Of a stretch of DNA of 64,000 nt, positions 49,121 to 60,692 are shown piece after piece (position 1 is the first letter of the stretch; the number at the start of each line of letters is the position of its first letter). A model generated the notes under the pieces. The model saw only the letters and a list, made by a program, of their open reading frames with translations, was not told the origin of the DNA and ran no database searches. The stretch spans positions 372,001 to 436,000 of the forward strand of contig JACONQ010000018.1 of assembly GCA_014281115.1 (NCBI GenBank). The letters are read 5' to 3'. The translations under genes were made by a program, and so were the position numbers. Source of the DNA: Laburnicola sp. R22_1 (lineage: Eukaryota > Ascomycota > Dothideomycetes > Pleosporales > Didymosphaeriaceae).

Positions 49121-49293
49121 TATTAAAGGGAGCTAAAAAAGATAGATTTAGGTAATCTATTATTAGACTACTAGCTTCTAAAGAAGAAGGTCAGGCTATC
49201 TATATATATACTAAGGACCATAGAAATAAGTATATCTATAACCCTAGCCTAAGCTTAGCGAATAGGGCGCCAAGACTCTAGGCTCTCACAATA
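49121..49293 (-). repeat. 5' LTR of element K
   Basis: 173 bp partner of 31331-31503. It starts TATTAAAGGG (from TGTTAAAGGG) and is followed by the TSD TAGCC. Confidence 0.8.
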
Positions 49294-50841
49294 TAGCCCT
49301 AACGGCCTTCTTTTATTATATAGCTTTAATTTATATTCAGCTCTCTAAATTACTATTTTTAGCTTGTTTCCTTTCTATAGTTATAAGCCTAGCGCTTTAG
49401 AGCTATAAGACAATTCTCCCTATAAAATATATTTCGCTAGAACCTTAATTTAGGACTCTAATTATTTTTATTCTTATTATTTTCTTTCTATTCTAAGCTT
49501 GTCTTGCGTAATAACAACCTTAGATTTTACCTTATTAACTGCTTATTAGCTTATTAACTAAGCAAGCTAGCTAGACTAGTATATTTAATTCTAATTCTAT
49601 ACTTAGAATAAAGAAATATAGGACTAGATTAATCCTAACACCAAGGATGCGCTCTTAATTAAAGCTTAAAAGCTGCTTTAACTATAAATTCTAGAAAAAC
49701 TAATTTTATATAGCATAGTAGGCTTGCCTAAACAGCTTATTTACTAGATAGAGCTTAAGAAATTTAAGACTAATAAGAAGATATATACCTTATATATTAT
49801 AGAATATTAAGCTCTTTCTTTAGACTAGTAGTTAATAGTATCTAAGCTTAAAAATCTCTAGATTTAGGTGCGTTTTATAGCTTTGTGCAAATCTATAGCT
49901 ATTACTAAAATAAAGATTCTAAATAATAGATAAATAATCTTATAGGCACTAAGTTAAGCCCTTTAAAAGGACTTTAAACTGACTAACTAGAGTATATAAA
50001 AATTGCTTTAAGCTTAGTATAAAACTTACATTAATAAAGGTAAGTATAAAAGATAGAATTTTAAGGCTTAGTTTACGGCTTAGCTAGTGCTCGATAGCAA
50101 AGCTAAGACTTAGTTAATTCTAGAAGTTAATAGAAAGCTTGCTATCTATAAGTTTCTTAATACTATTTTCATAAAATTTGCTTTAGACTAGGCGCGTACT
50201 ATAAATTAGAAGCTTATCTAAGATATACCGCTTAGAATACTACATTTTAAGCTTAATAAAGTTATAAGGGTTTTTAGCACTTTTATAGGAGTATTCTATT
50301 AAGTCTATTTATAGTAAGGAGAGCTTAGTTTTTATAACTTTTTAAAGAGTAAGTATAACTCTAAGTACTAGAAACTAGACTAGAGGTAGTAGTTATAGTA
50401 AGTAGATCTTATATTTCTATCTATATAAGCTATATCTAAAAAATAAGCACTACTAGTATTTGCTTAAATATTAAGCTCTTAAGTATATATACACTAGAAA
50501 GAGTCTAGAAAGATAACTACTAGTTATTCTCTTACTAGCTTAGAAGAAGAAGATTCTTAATTGCCTTATATCTACATAGAATAAGCTTAGAAATAAAATT
50601 AAAGAGGCTAGGTAGACTTTATTAGCTAAAATATCTAGTAATCTAAGTTAGCTAAAGTACCTAGGATGTATAGCCTATACGTTATTAGCCCCACTAAAAT
50701 TATTATTATAAGCTTAGACACTAACTTAGTGGTGTATTCTACTTTCTACTATAGAGCTTATCTATTCTTAGTAAGCACTATTTTTAATAGTAGTGCTATA
50801 GTGCACCTTGTTAATAATTATAATATTCTAGTTCCTAACTT

Positions 50842-51022
50842 TTTCGTAATCGACTACCTCCGGCAGGAGGGGCCGATTTGCACGTGCTAACAAACAGTTC
50901 CTAGCCTAACCTATTTATCTCTAAGCTGCTTTACCTTTTTTAATGTATTTTTAGTACACCTATAGCTTTTCTTTATAGCGTTGTACTGTATACTAAAAGG
51001 TTTGCGATATTTCTCTTTCTAA
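50842..51022 (-). repeat. 181 bp truncated family B copy
   Basis: Perfect 14 bp TSDs at 50828-50841 and 51023-51036. It keeps the terminus ending TCTCTTTCTAA. The part at 50855-50885 is GC-richer and barely touched by RIP. Confidence 0.85.
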
Positions 51023-51974
51023 CTAGTTCCTAACTTATTTAAGCGGTTAAATACGCTTTAAAGCATAGATGCTAGAACTTAGTCCTTTCTAATCTCTTGT
51101 ATAGAAGACTGCCTTATTAAGAATATTTTATATAGTATAAAGAACCGTATACTAAGAACTTACTCCTTGAGAATTTAAAAGTAGTTAAGAGTTTCTATAT
51201 TAATATTATATTAGAAGCTTACTTATAAAAGGTTAAAATCTAGTATTTAAATTTAAATTCTTTATTATATAGAGGTTCTCGTAATTTAAGCATTATTTTA
51301 ATAAAGTTGCGCTATATTTATAATCTAATATTTATTAAATATAAGCCTTTTTTATTAATTTTACTACTATACCTATTGTAAAAGCTTAAAAACAATTATT
51401 TATTAATATCTAAGGAATAGATAGTAAGCACCTTTAGTATTTAAGATTAGAATATCTTAGGTAGAAGGCGCTATAGGTGCTTATTAATAGTGCGCAGAAT
51501 GTGCGTATTAATAGAATACTAAAATAAGCTTATAAATACTACTTAATAATATATACTCTATAGATAATCTTAAAATAACTATATAAACAATTACTTAAAT
51601 CTTTCTATGAAATCTTATAGGATTTTTTTAATTTTCTTTTTAGTATACTTAGAGAATAATAGTGCTTAACTAATAAGAAAGAATTTAGTAGCAAGCTTTT
51701 TGCCTTTATTTTAGTCTTAAAATTAATTTCTAAGATTATAAATATCTTTAAGCTATTTGCTAAAATAATAGAGACTATATATAAGCTTAAAATTATAGTT
51801 ATTTATTACGATAGGGATATAGTAATACTTCTATAGAGAGAATATTTACAATTTAAGGACTAGACTAATAAGAAAGGAATTAAGCATTAAACTATACTAC
51901 CTTATACTAAGGGACTAAACAGTGCACTTAAATAAGTAGATTAAAAGCTTATTATTAAGTTTATTAAAATATAT

Positions 51975-52074
51975 TGAATATCTTTGTCGTGTGGAGATTC
52001 TAAGGTCGAGTTCGCACTATACACAGAGAGGAGTAAAACAGGAGACACTAAAATCTAGTACCTAGCACACAGTG
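51975..52074 (+). repeat. 100 bp truncated family E copy
   Basis: Perfect 14 bp TSDs at 51961-51974 and 52075-52088. It keeps only the hairpin-bearing first 100 bp of E. It is the shortest E insertion here. Confidence 0.85.
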
Positions 52075-52380
52075 TTATTAAAATATATATAAGCGTAAAT
52101 CTTCCTATTAAGCTCTAGGATAAAGTAGTATTATTAGGTGCATACCTTTATAAGAAAAGTCTATCTAGTCTTTATAGTTTTTAATATCTAAATATATTCT
52201 TAAAGGCTAGTTTTAATAGTATTTTTATTACTATTAACTAGCAAAAATTAAAGCTATAATAGCGGATATAAGGCTAAATTAGAGTCGTATTTACGTCTAT
52301 AGCTGCTATGCTTATCTTCTAAATAGAGAATAAGCAGCTAGGTGCGATAAGCGCAGATTTAAGATAATTTTAAGGGGCTA

Positions 52381-53499
52381 TGTGGCGTTAATTAAATCTA
52401 CCTAGGGGTAGGACAACAAAGGCTTTTATCTTAAATAACATAACAAAAAAAGCAAAGCCCCCTACTTAGTAATTAAAATGAGCGTAAAAAAGGTAATTAT
52501 AAAAAAAGCGCGTTTAAACTACTAAATAAGCTTAGTAGTCTTAGTGTAGGGCTGCTCCTATAAGCAAAATTTTCACAAAAGGCTACTTAGAACTTTAGTA
52601 GGGGAGGGATAAAACTTTAGCGCCGCTATGATATAGGTATTCTTCCTCCTTCTCTACTAGCCTAATTATTACAAATAATATAAGTTAATATATTAATAGG
52701 TATATACTATTTCTTATAAGTACTATAAGGGCAATATATACTAGATACACTAGTACTCTATTGCTATATTAAGGCTATTTTTAACAAAGCTCCTATTGCT
52801 ATCTCTATCTCTCTACGCCCTACTATATACTTAATCATTAATCCTAAATTATCTAACGCTAATATACTTACTAATACTAAAAAGTATACGCTAAAGATTT
52901 ATAATACTACTATTAAGATAACTACGCTAAAGTTTTATTCTATCTATTAAATACGTATTTAGCACAGAGGGTAGGTGTACTTAACTATGTATAAGGTAGT
53001 CCTAGTATACTAATTAGATTAGTAGCTTATCTAGTTTGCAAAGGATTATAAGATTAAATTTTCACTCTAGTAAATATAATTACTCCTTATTAGTAACTAC
53101 TTTTAAAAGGGAAGGTAAAAGGTAAAGAATAAAGTGTATATTAATAAGCTTTAGTATAATAAGAGTGTTATATAGATTTACAAAATCCTTCTAGCTACTA
53201 AGTCAGCTTATCTAAGCAAGTACTCTATATAGCGGCACAAGCGCAAATAAGTAATAATAGTAGTAGTAATAAGCTAGATATACTATACACAGCATAAGTA
53301 AACCTTATATTAGAACTAGAAGCTTATATATATTAGGGAGTGCAAATAAGTTTAAACTATTATTGCGTTGTTAAGTAGTATTTAAGGTTAGTCTTTAATT
53401 AGAATTAGGTGCCGTACATAGTAGTACATAATAGCCTTTCTATCTTAATCTACTTTAATCTTAAACTAAAAAAGGTCAAAAAGGCATTCGGCAAGCCGA
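52381..53499 (-). repeat. Full family A copy, inverted
   Basis: About 1.12 kb, from TGTGGCGTTAATT to GGCAAGCCGA, well-preserved ends. The flanks share a weak AAG-x-x-GCTA repeat, so the TSD is uncertain. A frame at about 52725-53095 reads as a continuous Ile/Thr/Tyr/Lys-rich stretch matching that of the copy at 59275. Confidence 0.75.
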
Positions 53500-53742
53500 C
53501 GAAGATGCTAAATTAGGTATTTAGTAGGCTATATAGTCTTAAATATCTATAGAATATAAGTTCTAACGCTTAACTAGATAATTATACTGTAAAGTATTAT
53601 CTTTAATAAGTTTTTATTTTATAAAGATAAGTATAAATAAGGTATACCCTAGGAATAAGCTCTAAAGCTTATAAATATTCTATTTAAGGGCGAAATTTAG
53701 AACGCTAAAGAAGCCTATAATAAGATTTTAGAGCTCACTCTA

Positions 53743-53792
53743 CGGAGGTGCCTTTCAAAAGTCTTTTCCTGGACCGTGCACAGTGGCGCAAG
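53743..53792 (+). repeat. Left TIR of the Tc1/mariner element
   Basis: Starts CGGAGGTGCCTTTC. A short frame across this region is only the TIR read as protein. Confidence 0.9.
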
Positions 53793-53830
53793 CTAAAAAC
53801 GCCACCAAATTCTTCGTACGAGAGACATCT

Positions 53831-55141
53831 CTATTCAATATCAACCCAATCATCTACTATAGGAGCTTCAAACCGTCGTACCTTCTCAGTCTTACCCTCT
53901 CTATACTCATTACCACCTTCAAGACAAAGAATCTCCTAAATATGCCGCTCAATCCTCTCAATCTAAGCCTGAATCCGCCACTGTTCTAACTCCCCCTATG
54001 CCTCTTGCCATACACGCTCTGCCTTAGCTCTTAACTAAGGAGACCCTTTCTTTGTTGTTACTCTTTTCATATAAGGCCAGGCTGGCTCAATCATATTTAA
54101 GTCAGGGGAGTTTCAAGGCCATAGTAATTGTACGACCCTAGCCAAGCTATAGAGCCTGTCTTTATAGAAAGACTTATGTGGGCTTGCACTATCCTCTTAA
54201 ACTATTACCCCAGGTTAAGTCTTCTCACATTCTCGTACGAAGGGAATTAGTTTAGGAATAACAACCTGACGGCAGTATCTCCACTAATTAATCCCAGTTC
54301 CGCTCCCTCTTTTAAGCTTACTATGCTTTCTATCCCACTTCTATTGTGGTTTTCGTCCTGGCTAATTTCGAAGGCCCATTCGAGCTAAAGGCGTATTTAG
54401 CTCCCACTCTGCCTTAAGAATAGGCTCAAGTTCTCTATTTATAGCTTCTAGTTCTTAATCTGTAATCTTTCTTTCGCTCTTTGTCTCTGCCTTCTAGATA
54501 TAACATAGGCCTTTTAAGTCGTACAAAAAGTAACCCCAAAACATAAACTTAGAGAACCCCTTCTACTGCGGCCGAATGCAGGACTTAACAAAACGCTCAG
54601 AAGGTAGACGCCAAACACGGTATCCCCCTCTTCGAAGACTATAGACAACAGATGTCTTATTAGACCAGATAACCTTTTTCTAGTCTTCAATCGTCTAGTC
54701 CTTATAATTAAGAGCAAATTAATAACGGGCTCGCTTCATCTTATCTGTTAGCCCTAGTTTGTGGGTGGGCTTTGTCTTTTAATATCTAGATGCTCTAAGG
54801 ATTCGCTAGACTGTGATATCTGACACTCCTCTAATCTCTGCTGCGATTTGAGCGCAGGTCTTCTCGCGAGCATATTAATCTTAACAGACCTTTAACAGTA
54901 TATCTTTAACTAGCTCCTTAGTTTGCTTCTTTAGGCGGCTGGATCGATTGCCATCTTCAACGTATTTGTTAAGGATCGTCTTGCTCTTAGCGGGGTTTAG
55001 TCCTTGGGTGATAGCCTTGCGATAGATAGCATTAACCGTGCGCGGCTGGATTCCAGTTATAGACTCGATCTCAGTATTTGAAAAGCCAGCCAGCTTTAGA
55101 GTCAAGGCTTGAGCTCGGGTGGCAATGTCGTACGAAGGCAT
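53831..55141 (-). pseudogene. Tc1/mariner DDE transposase pseudogene
   Basis: A frame of 437 codons from ATG 55141 to the TAG at 53831-53833 has no frameshift. The first 86 codons are free of stops and hold an HTH (Arg-Ala-Gln-Ala-Leu-x-Leu-Lys, Gly-Phe-Ser-Asn-x-Glu-Ile, Ile-x-Pro-Arg-Thr-Val), which binds the TIRs. The catalytic domain shows Trp-Ser-Asn-Lys-Thr at 160-163 (family Trp-Ser-Asp-Glu-Thr, so position 161 is Asn), Glu-Asp at 316-317 (Asp317 intact) and Asn-Ser-Pro-Asp-Leu-Asn-x-Ile-Glu-Pro with Glu352 intact. The 34 residues between Asp317 and Glu352 give DD34E, the Tc1 spacing. First stops are TAA/TAG typical of RIP. The final TAG may itself be a RIP product, so the true end could be slightly further. 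Confidence 0.9.
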
Positions 55142-55220
55142 TATTAGGTAGATAGAAGAGTAGCAATGATGAAGATTGAGGGATTTTTGCTATGAGGGGT
55201 GCTAGCGCCAAGAGCAGTGG

Positions 55221-55270
55221 CTTACGCCACCGTGCACGGTCCAGGAAAAGACTTTTGAAAGGCACCTCCG
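55221..55270 (-). repeat. Right TIR of the Tc1/mariner element
   Basis: Inverted partner of 53743-53792, ending GGCACCTCCG before the TA duplication. Confidence 0.9.
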
Positions 55271-55997
55271 TAAATCTAAGTCTTATTATAAATTCTAGAC
55301 TTAAACTAAGCAGCGAAACTTCTAATACAGATAAGTAGTTAGCTAGCTAACTAGTTGCTTAGAACTAGAAGGAAAGTAATATATAGACTACTACTAGGCC
55401 TAGTAAGTAGTTAAGAATTTATACACCTTAGAATAAGTAAGGACTAGTAACCTTAAATATAATATCTAAACTAGAAAGTAGTAATTACGCTCTAGATATA
55501 GAGAGTAGTAGCTTATAAAAGGTGCACTACCCTATATATAGTAACTTATTACTTTTTTTAGAAAGAAATACTTCTATTACCCCTAAGCTTAGAAACTTAG
55601 GGCCCACTTATTCTAATACTTTAGATGCTATTATAATAGTAAGTAACTGAAAGCCTTTACCTTAATTACCTAAAACTAGAACTAGAAACCTGCTAGCAAC
55701 TTATTTAAGTAAATAACTTTAAAGTTAAGCTATAAATTAACACGTGCAAGATTATTTACCGCTTAAAAGATAAGGGTATAGTTAAGATTAATATAATTAG
55801 ATAGGGAGTAGAGCTAGTGTGTATATACTAATTACTAATCGTCTAAGCTTAAAAGATTTAAAGCGTAATTTTAAGTATATAAGTTAAGATTTAAGACGTA
55901 ATCTTAAGCATATACTTCTTCTAGGCATTTTAGAAGTCTATAATAATAAGAAGTCCCTATATATTATAGTTAATATTATAGTTATAGTAGGAATACA

Positions 55998-56182
55998 TCG
56001 GCTTGCTAAACACCTTTTTAAACTTTTTTTTAGTTTAAGTTTAAAGTAGATTAAGATAGAAGGTTATATATACTATGTACGGCACCTATTTCTAATTAAA
56101 AACTAACCTTAAATATCTAATAATACAACAATAGTTTAAACTTTAAACTTACTTGCACCTTGCCTACACCCTATAAGCTTCT
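55998..56182 (+). repeat. Family A fragment joined to B
   Basis: The TCGGCTTGCT-type start of A and the next 185 bp. The sequence then passes directly into family B at about 56183. Unlike other short A copies, it keeps the opposite terminus. Confidence 0.65.
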
Positions 56183-57155
56183 AACCTTTAAGGTTACAAT
56201 CTAGTATAGCTATTCCTCGCCCTAACAACACCATTACTACTAGGTAGGTAATTACACATCTATATATGTATATTATTAAAGATAATAATAATAATAAAGC
56301 TAGCTAGAATTAGTATTATAAAGGTTAAACGTCTAATATTGCTAACTATATAGTAATAGGATATAGGTAGCGCGGCGAATAGATTGCCTTAGCTAGTTTA
56401 TTAGAGTTCTACTACCTTAATAAGTATATAAAGACTACACGTATAGAATTTAACTTATAGCTTGCTCTCTACTAGTTTAGCTACCGTATACTTAGCTATA
56501 TTAATAAGAATTACTAGATATATTTTTAAAGGTAGTAGGAGAGGATAGGTAAAAGTTATAAGAGGCTTTAGAAGAATAAAACAAGGCTATATAATCTAGA
56601 GAAGCTATAGTATAATTATTAGAGTAGAATCTATATAGAATAGCTATAAGGGGTGTTAGGTATATATAGGTACGCGGTTATACTATAGGATTTCTATAAG
56701 AGATAGATAGAGTAAGGCTAACACTAGGAAAGTATACTAAAGGTTAATAGATTAATAAGTCATTAGCAAAGAATAGTAGAGTGCTATTTAGTACTAGAAG
56801 TAGGAAGTGCGTACACGCAATTTATTATATATTATAGTAGTAAAGTAAAGTAAGAGTTTTAAGTAGTTAATTGTCAATTAACACAGTAAAAGGTTATAAA
56901 GTAATATTAATTATCTAGTAATATAGCGGGCAGGCAAGTAAGTTAGAGTATTATTATTATAGGGTTAGTTATCTTAGAAGCTAGGAGGAGACATTAGAAA
57001 AACTTTAACGCACTCTAGTCCTAGGGATTAGCGCTTATATATAATGTTACGTTGTATAGGCGCTAGTAACGTAATAAAAAAATGCAGTAATTAAACGTAG
57101 TGGGGCCACTTAAAAACTAATAAGTGGAGGCAGTTTATACTCCTGCCTAGAAGGG
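56183..57155 (+). repeat. Family B fragment joined to A
   Basis: It matches B from about 318 bp in (19802 in the reference copy) to the CTAGAAGGG end. No clear TSD brackets the joint A-B unit. Confidence 0.65.
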
Positions 57156-57459
57156 AGTTTTATTATATATAGGTATAATATCTTAATAAGCTATATAAAA
57201 GTTATCTAAGTACTACTATAGTATTGTATTAATATATATTTAAAAAGTACTAAAAGCTTTAATAAGTCTTAATAGTATAATAGCGTACTTATAAAGTCTA
57301 TATTATATAAAAATACTATTTTTTTATTATCTTTCTTAACGTGTATATTATTAATATCTATAATAATATCAATAATAGATATTAATCTTGTCGTATTTAT
57401 ACACACTAGTATAGCTTTTAATAATAGTAGCGCGTTGTAATTATACTTTATAATAGTGG
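57156..57459. other. Unassigned RIP-degraded sequence
   Basis: About 300 bp between B and A copies, with no match to the named families and no motif. A 68-codon minus-strand frame overlapping 57269-57475 crosses into the A copy and is not regarded as a gene. Confidence 0.35.
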
Positions 57460-58559
57460 TTAGCTTGCCAAACACCTTTTGTAATCTTTTTTTTAGTTTG
57501 CGATTAAAGTAGATTAAGAGGGAAAGGTTATTATATACTACTATATACGATACCTAATTCTAATTAAAGACTAATCTTAAATACCTTAATAACGCAATGA
57601 TAGTTTAAACTTACTCGCACACCCTAATACCTATAAGCTTCTACTTCTAACACAAGATTTACTTATACTATACATAGTACACCTAGCTTGTCGCCACTGC
57701 TATTATTAGCTTTCTACGCTCGCGCGCTAAATAAGCTAACTTAATAGTAATAATAGCTAGCAGAATCTTATAGATCTATACAATACTCTTATTACACTAG
57801 AGCTTATTAATAAACACCTTATTCTCTACTTATTACCTTCCCTCTTAGATTTAGTTACTAATAAGAAGTAATCATATCTACTATAGTAGAAATTTAACCT
57901 TATAATCCTTTATAAACTAGATAAGCTGCTAATCTAACTAGTATACTAGGACTACCTTATAGATAGTTAAGTATACCTATCTCTTACACTAGATAAGCAT
58001 CTAATAACTAAAATAAAACTTTAGCATAGTTACTTTAATAGTAGTGTTGCAAATCTTTAGCGTATACTCTATAGTGTTAGCGAGTATATTAGCGTTAGAC
58101 AATTTAGATTAGTACTTAAGTAGATAGTACAGCGTAGAGAGATAGAGATAGTAATAAAAGCTTTATTAAGGACAACCTTAATATAGTAACAGAGTAATAA
58201 ACGTGTATATAGTATGTATTAACTATATCCTACTTATAAGAAATAGTACATACCTATTAATATATTAACTTGTGTTATTTGCAATAATTAGAATAGCAGA
58301 GAAGAAAGGATAACTATAGCGTAGCGACACTAGAGTTTTATCCCTCTCCTACTAAAGTTCTAAGTACCCTCTTTGTAAAAATTTGCTTATAAGAGCCTCT
58401 ATACTAAGACTTATTTAGCGAGTTTAAACGCGCTTTTTTTGTAGTTACCTTTTTTACGCTCTTTTTAATTACTAAGTAGGGAGCTCTACTTTTATTATTA
58501 TATTATTTAAGATGAAAGCCTTTGTTGTCCTACCCCTAGGTAGATCTAATTAACGCCAC
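57460..58559 (+). repeat. Full family A copy
   Basis: About 1.1 kb, from TTAGCTTGCC to ACGCCAC. The flanks share ATAATAGTG/ATAATAGTA, a probable short or decayed TSD. Confidence 0.7.
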
Positions 58560-59274
58560 ATAATAGTATTAATTATATAATAATTAACACAAACGCATAA
58601 TTTACTCCTAGTTTGTTAATAATATTAAGAATAGAAAAAATATACTAAGACGTGCTTATCTATAAAAACTTTGTTATAGTTATTTTATTAATATATTTTT
58701 TAACTATTACAGTCTTTAATTGTATAAGACTATATATATATAGTTATAAAGCTCTATTATTAATAAGATTAATAGTATAATTAACTCTAGAGCGATAGAA
58801 GGGTAACTTATTAGTCTCCTTTAGGTTAAAATACTAAGACTTAGCTTATAACTATATAGATAATAACTACTTTATTTTATTTACTATTTAAGGATTGCTA
58901 AACAACTTTTTTATAAACTTATTATAGTCTATTTAACTATATATAGTAATTTCTATAGTAGTGTAGAATATCTACGTATTATAACTATCTATTATTAAGT
59001 TGGGTAGTTAACCTAGCTAGTTCTAGTTATAAGGCTGTAGCTAAATAACAAAGTCTAGATTAAAACTACTATTAAATAAGCTATCTAGCTAGTAATTAAA
59101 CTAATATTCTCGCAAATTATTAGTTATAATAAACTAGTAGGTAGCTTATTATAGTATATAGTTTTAGGCAGTATGTTTTTAAGGTAACAAATTGGATAAT
59201 AATATATATTAAACATTATAGATTAGTTATATAACTCGAGTTATAGATTATAAGTAAATATCTAATCTATGTAT
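58560..59274 (+). other. Unassigned degraded coding-like stretch
   Basis: About 700 bp between two A copies. Plus-strand frames give Ile/Leu/Gln-rich stretches like those of element J's pol region, but I could not align them to a domain. It may be a continuation of J. Confidence 0.3.
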
Positions 59275-60430
59275 GGCGTTAATTAAATATACCTAGGGAT
59301 AGGGCGAGAAAGGCTTTCATCTTAAATAACATACTAAAAAAAGCAGAGCCCCCTGCTTAGTAATTAAAAAGAGCGTAAAAAGGTAATATAATTATAAAAA
59401 AAGCGTATTTAAACTGCTAAGCTTGCTTAGCAGTCTTAGCGCACACAGCTCCTATATATAAAGTTAATTTATAAGAAAAGGCTACTTAGAACTTTAGTAG
59501 GAAAAGAATATAATAGCTTTAGCGCTGCTATACTGCAAGTTATCCTCTCTTCTTGTATACTATTCTGATTGTTACAAATAATACAAGTTAATATATTAAT
59601 AAGTATATACTATTTCTTATAAATAGTATAAGGGTAATATATACTGGATACACTATTACTTTATTACTATATTAAGGTTATCCTTAATAAAGCTTTTATT
59701 GCTATCTCTATCTCTCTACGCTCCCCTATCTACTTAAGAATTAATCCTAAATTGTTTAACACTAATATACTTACTAATACTAAAAATTATACACTAAAGA
59801 TTTGTAACACTTCTATTAAAGTAACTAGACTAGAGTTCTATTCTATTTATTAAATACTTATTTAGCGCAAGGGGCAAATATACTTAACTATTTATAAGGC
59901 AGTCCTAGTATACTAGTTAGATTAGTAGCTTATTTAGTTTGTAAAGAACTATAAGCTTAAATTCCTACTTTAGTAAATGTAATTGCTTTTTATTAGTCAC
60001 TAAATTTAAATGGAGAGGTTAAAGATAGAGAATAAGATATTTATTAATAAGCTTTAGTATAATAAAAGCGTTATATAGATCTGCAAAATTCTTTTAGCTA
60101 TTATTGCTATTATTGCTATTAAGTTAGCTTATCTAAGCAAGTACGCCGCATAGTGGCGCAAGTGCAGATAACTAATAATAGTAGTGGCAATAAGCTAGGT
60201 GTACTATATATAGCGTAAGAAAATATTATATTAGGACTAGAAGCTTATAGGTATTAAGGAGTGTAAGTAAGTTTAAACTATTATTCCATTTTTAAGTAGT
60301 ATTTAAGGTTAGTCTTTAATTAGAATTAAGTACTATACAGAGTAGTATATAGTAAGCTTTCTATCTTAATCTACTTTAATCTTAAACTAAAAACAAGGTT
60401 AAAAAGACGTTTAGTAAGCTGGCTATATTT
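59275..60430 (-). repeat. Full family A copy, inverted
   Basis: About 1.15 kb, colinear with 52381-53499. The flanks share an imperfect TATGTA-ending repeat. The terminal hairpin block near 59290 is CCTAGGGATAGG-like. Confidence 0.7.
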
Positions 60431-60692
60431 ATGTATTCTATATAGTTAGTTAAGATTTATCTAAATAGTATAGACGTGTTGCGCGTCTTTATAATTAATA
60501 GGGCCGAAAAGAATAATATAAAAATACTTAATATTCTTTACTAATATAATAGTATTATTATAATATCTAGTAGTTATATTTATTACTTAATATTCTATAG
60601 TGCTATACTTAAAATAAGTATTATCCTTAGCTAATAGGTTTAGTTTGTGTAATATACACCTATAGTTATTACGCCTAGTAGACTTAGTAATA
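60431..60692. other. Unassigned RIP-degraded sequence
   Basis: About 260 bp between A and E, with no recognisable motif or repeat family. Confidence 0.3.

Larger units (their letters stand above)
31331..49293 (-). mobile_element. Ty1/copia element K, nested
   Basis: Two 173 bp LTRs (31331-31503 and 49121-49293) with 5 bp TSDs TAACC and TAGCC (one transition). Removing element L, the pogo element and one B copy leaves about 6.7 kb. Minus-strand coding remnants are colinear with copia-1. The LTRs resemble those of copia-1 at the start (TGTTAAAGG versus TGTGAAAGA and TATTAAAGG) and the primer-binding region is conserved, so K and copia-1 are two members of one lineage. Confidence 0.8.
53743..55270 (-). 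mobile_element. Tc1/mariner-type DNA transposon, 1.53 kb
   Basis: Inverted repeats of 50 bp (53743-53792 and 55221-55270) are identical over the outer 39 bp and carry two mismatches overall. TA duplications are at 53741-53742 and 55271-55272. One transposase pseudogene runs on the minus strand. RIP is light compared with the surroundings, so insertion was probably recent. The host site is element J. Confidence 0.92.
31235..55997 (+). mobile_element. Element J, second copy, LTR-retrotransposon-like
   Basis: It starts TGTCGCGG at 31235. The copia element K splits it after only 91 bp (target TAACC/TAGCC), and it resumes at 49294. It then has a long coding-like region interrupted by a B fragment (50842), an E fragment (51975), A (52381) and the Tc1 element (53743). 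The right end is not defined; no matching second LTR was seen. The size and gag-pol-like frames suggest an LTR retrotransposon, Ty1/copia suspected, but no RT box was confirmed. Confidence 0.4.
49299..55997 (+). pseudogene. Element J gag-pol-like remnant
   Basis: The pieces 49299-50827, 51037-51960, 52089-52380, 53500-53740 and 55273-55997 flank later insertions and appear colinear on the plus strand. The frame at 50666-50840 stays open for over 50 codons. It reads Ile-Ile-Ser-Leu-Asp-Thr and, further on, Ala-Ile-Val-His-Leu-Val-Asn-Asn, faintly like the start of a copia protease. Frames near 51740-52370 are Lys/Gln/Ile-rich and could be integrase or linker. No domain is certain. I infer an LTR-element polyprotein from position after the J start and from length. 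Confidence 0.35.

Noticed and set aside
53748..53989. Two plus-strand frames of 63 and 68 codons
   Set aside because: They consist of the TIR and the antisense of the Tc1 transposase C-terminus.
54514..54717. 67-codon minus-strand frame
   Set aside because: It is out of frame with the Tc1 transposase that covers the same bases.
55071..55265. 64-codon minus-strand frame starting in the right TIR
   Set aside because: It is the TIR and leader read as protein, overlapping the transposase start in another frame.
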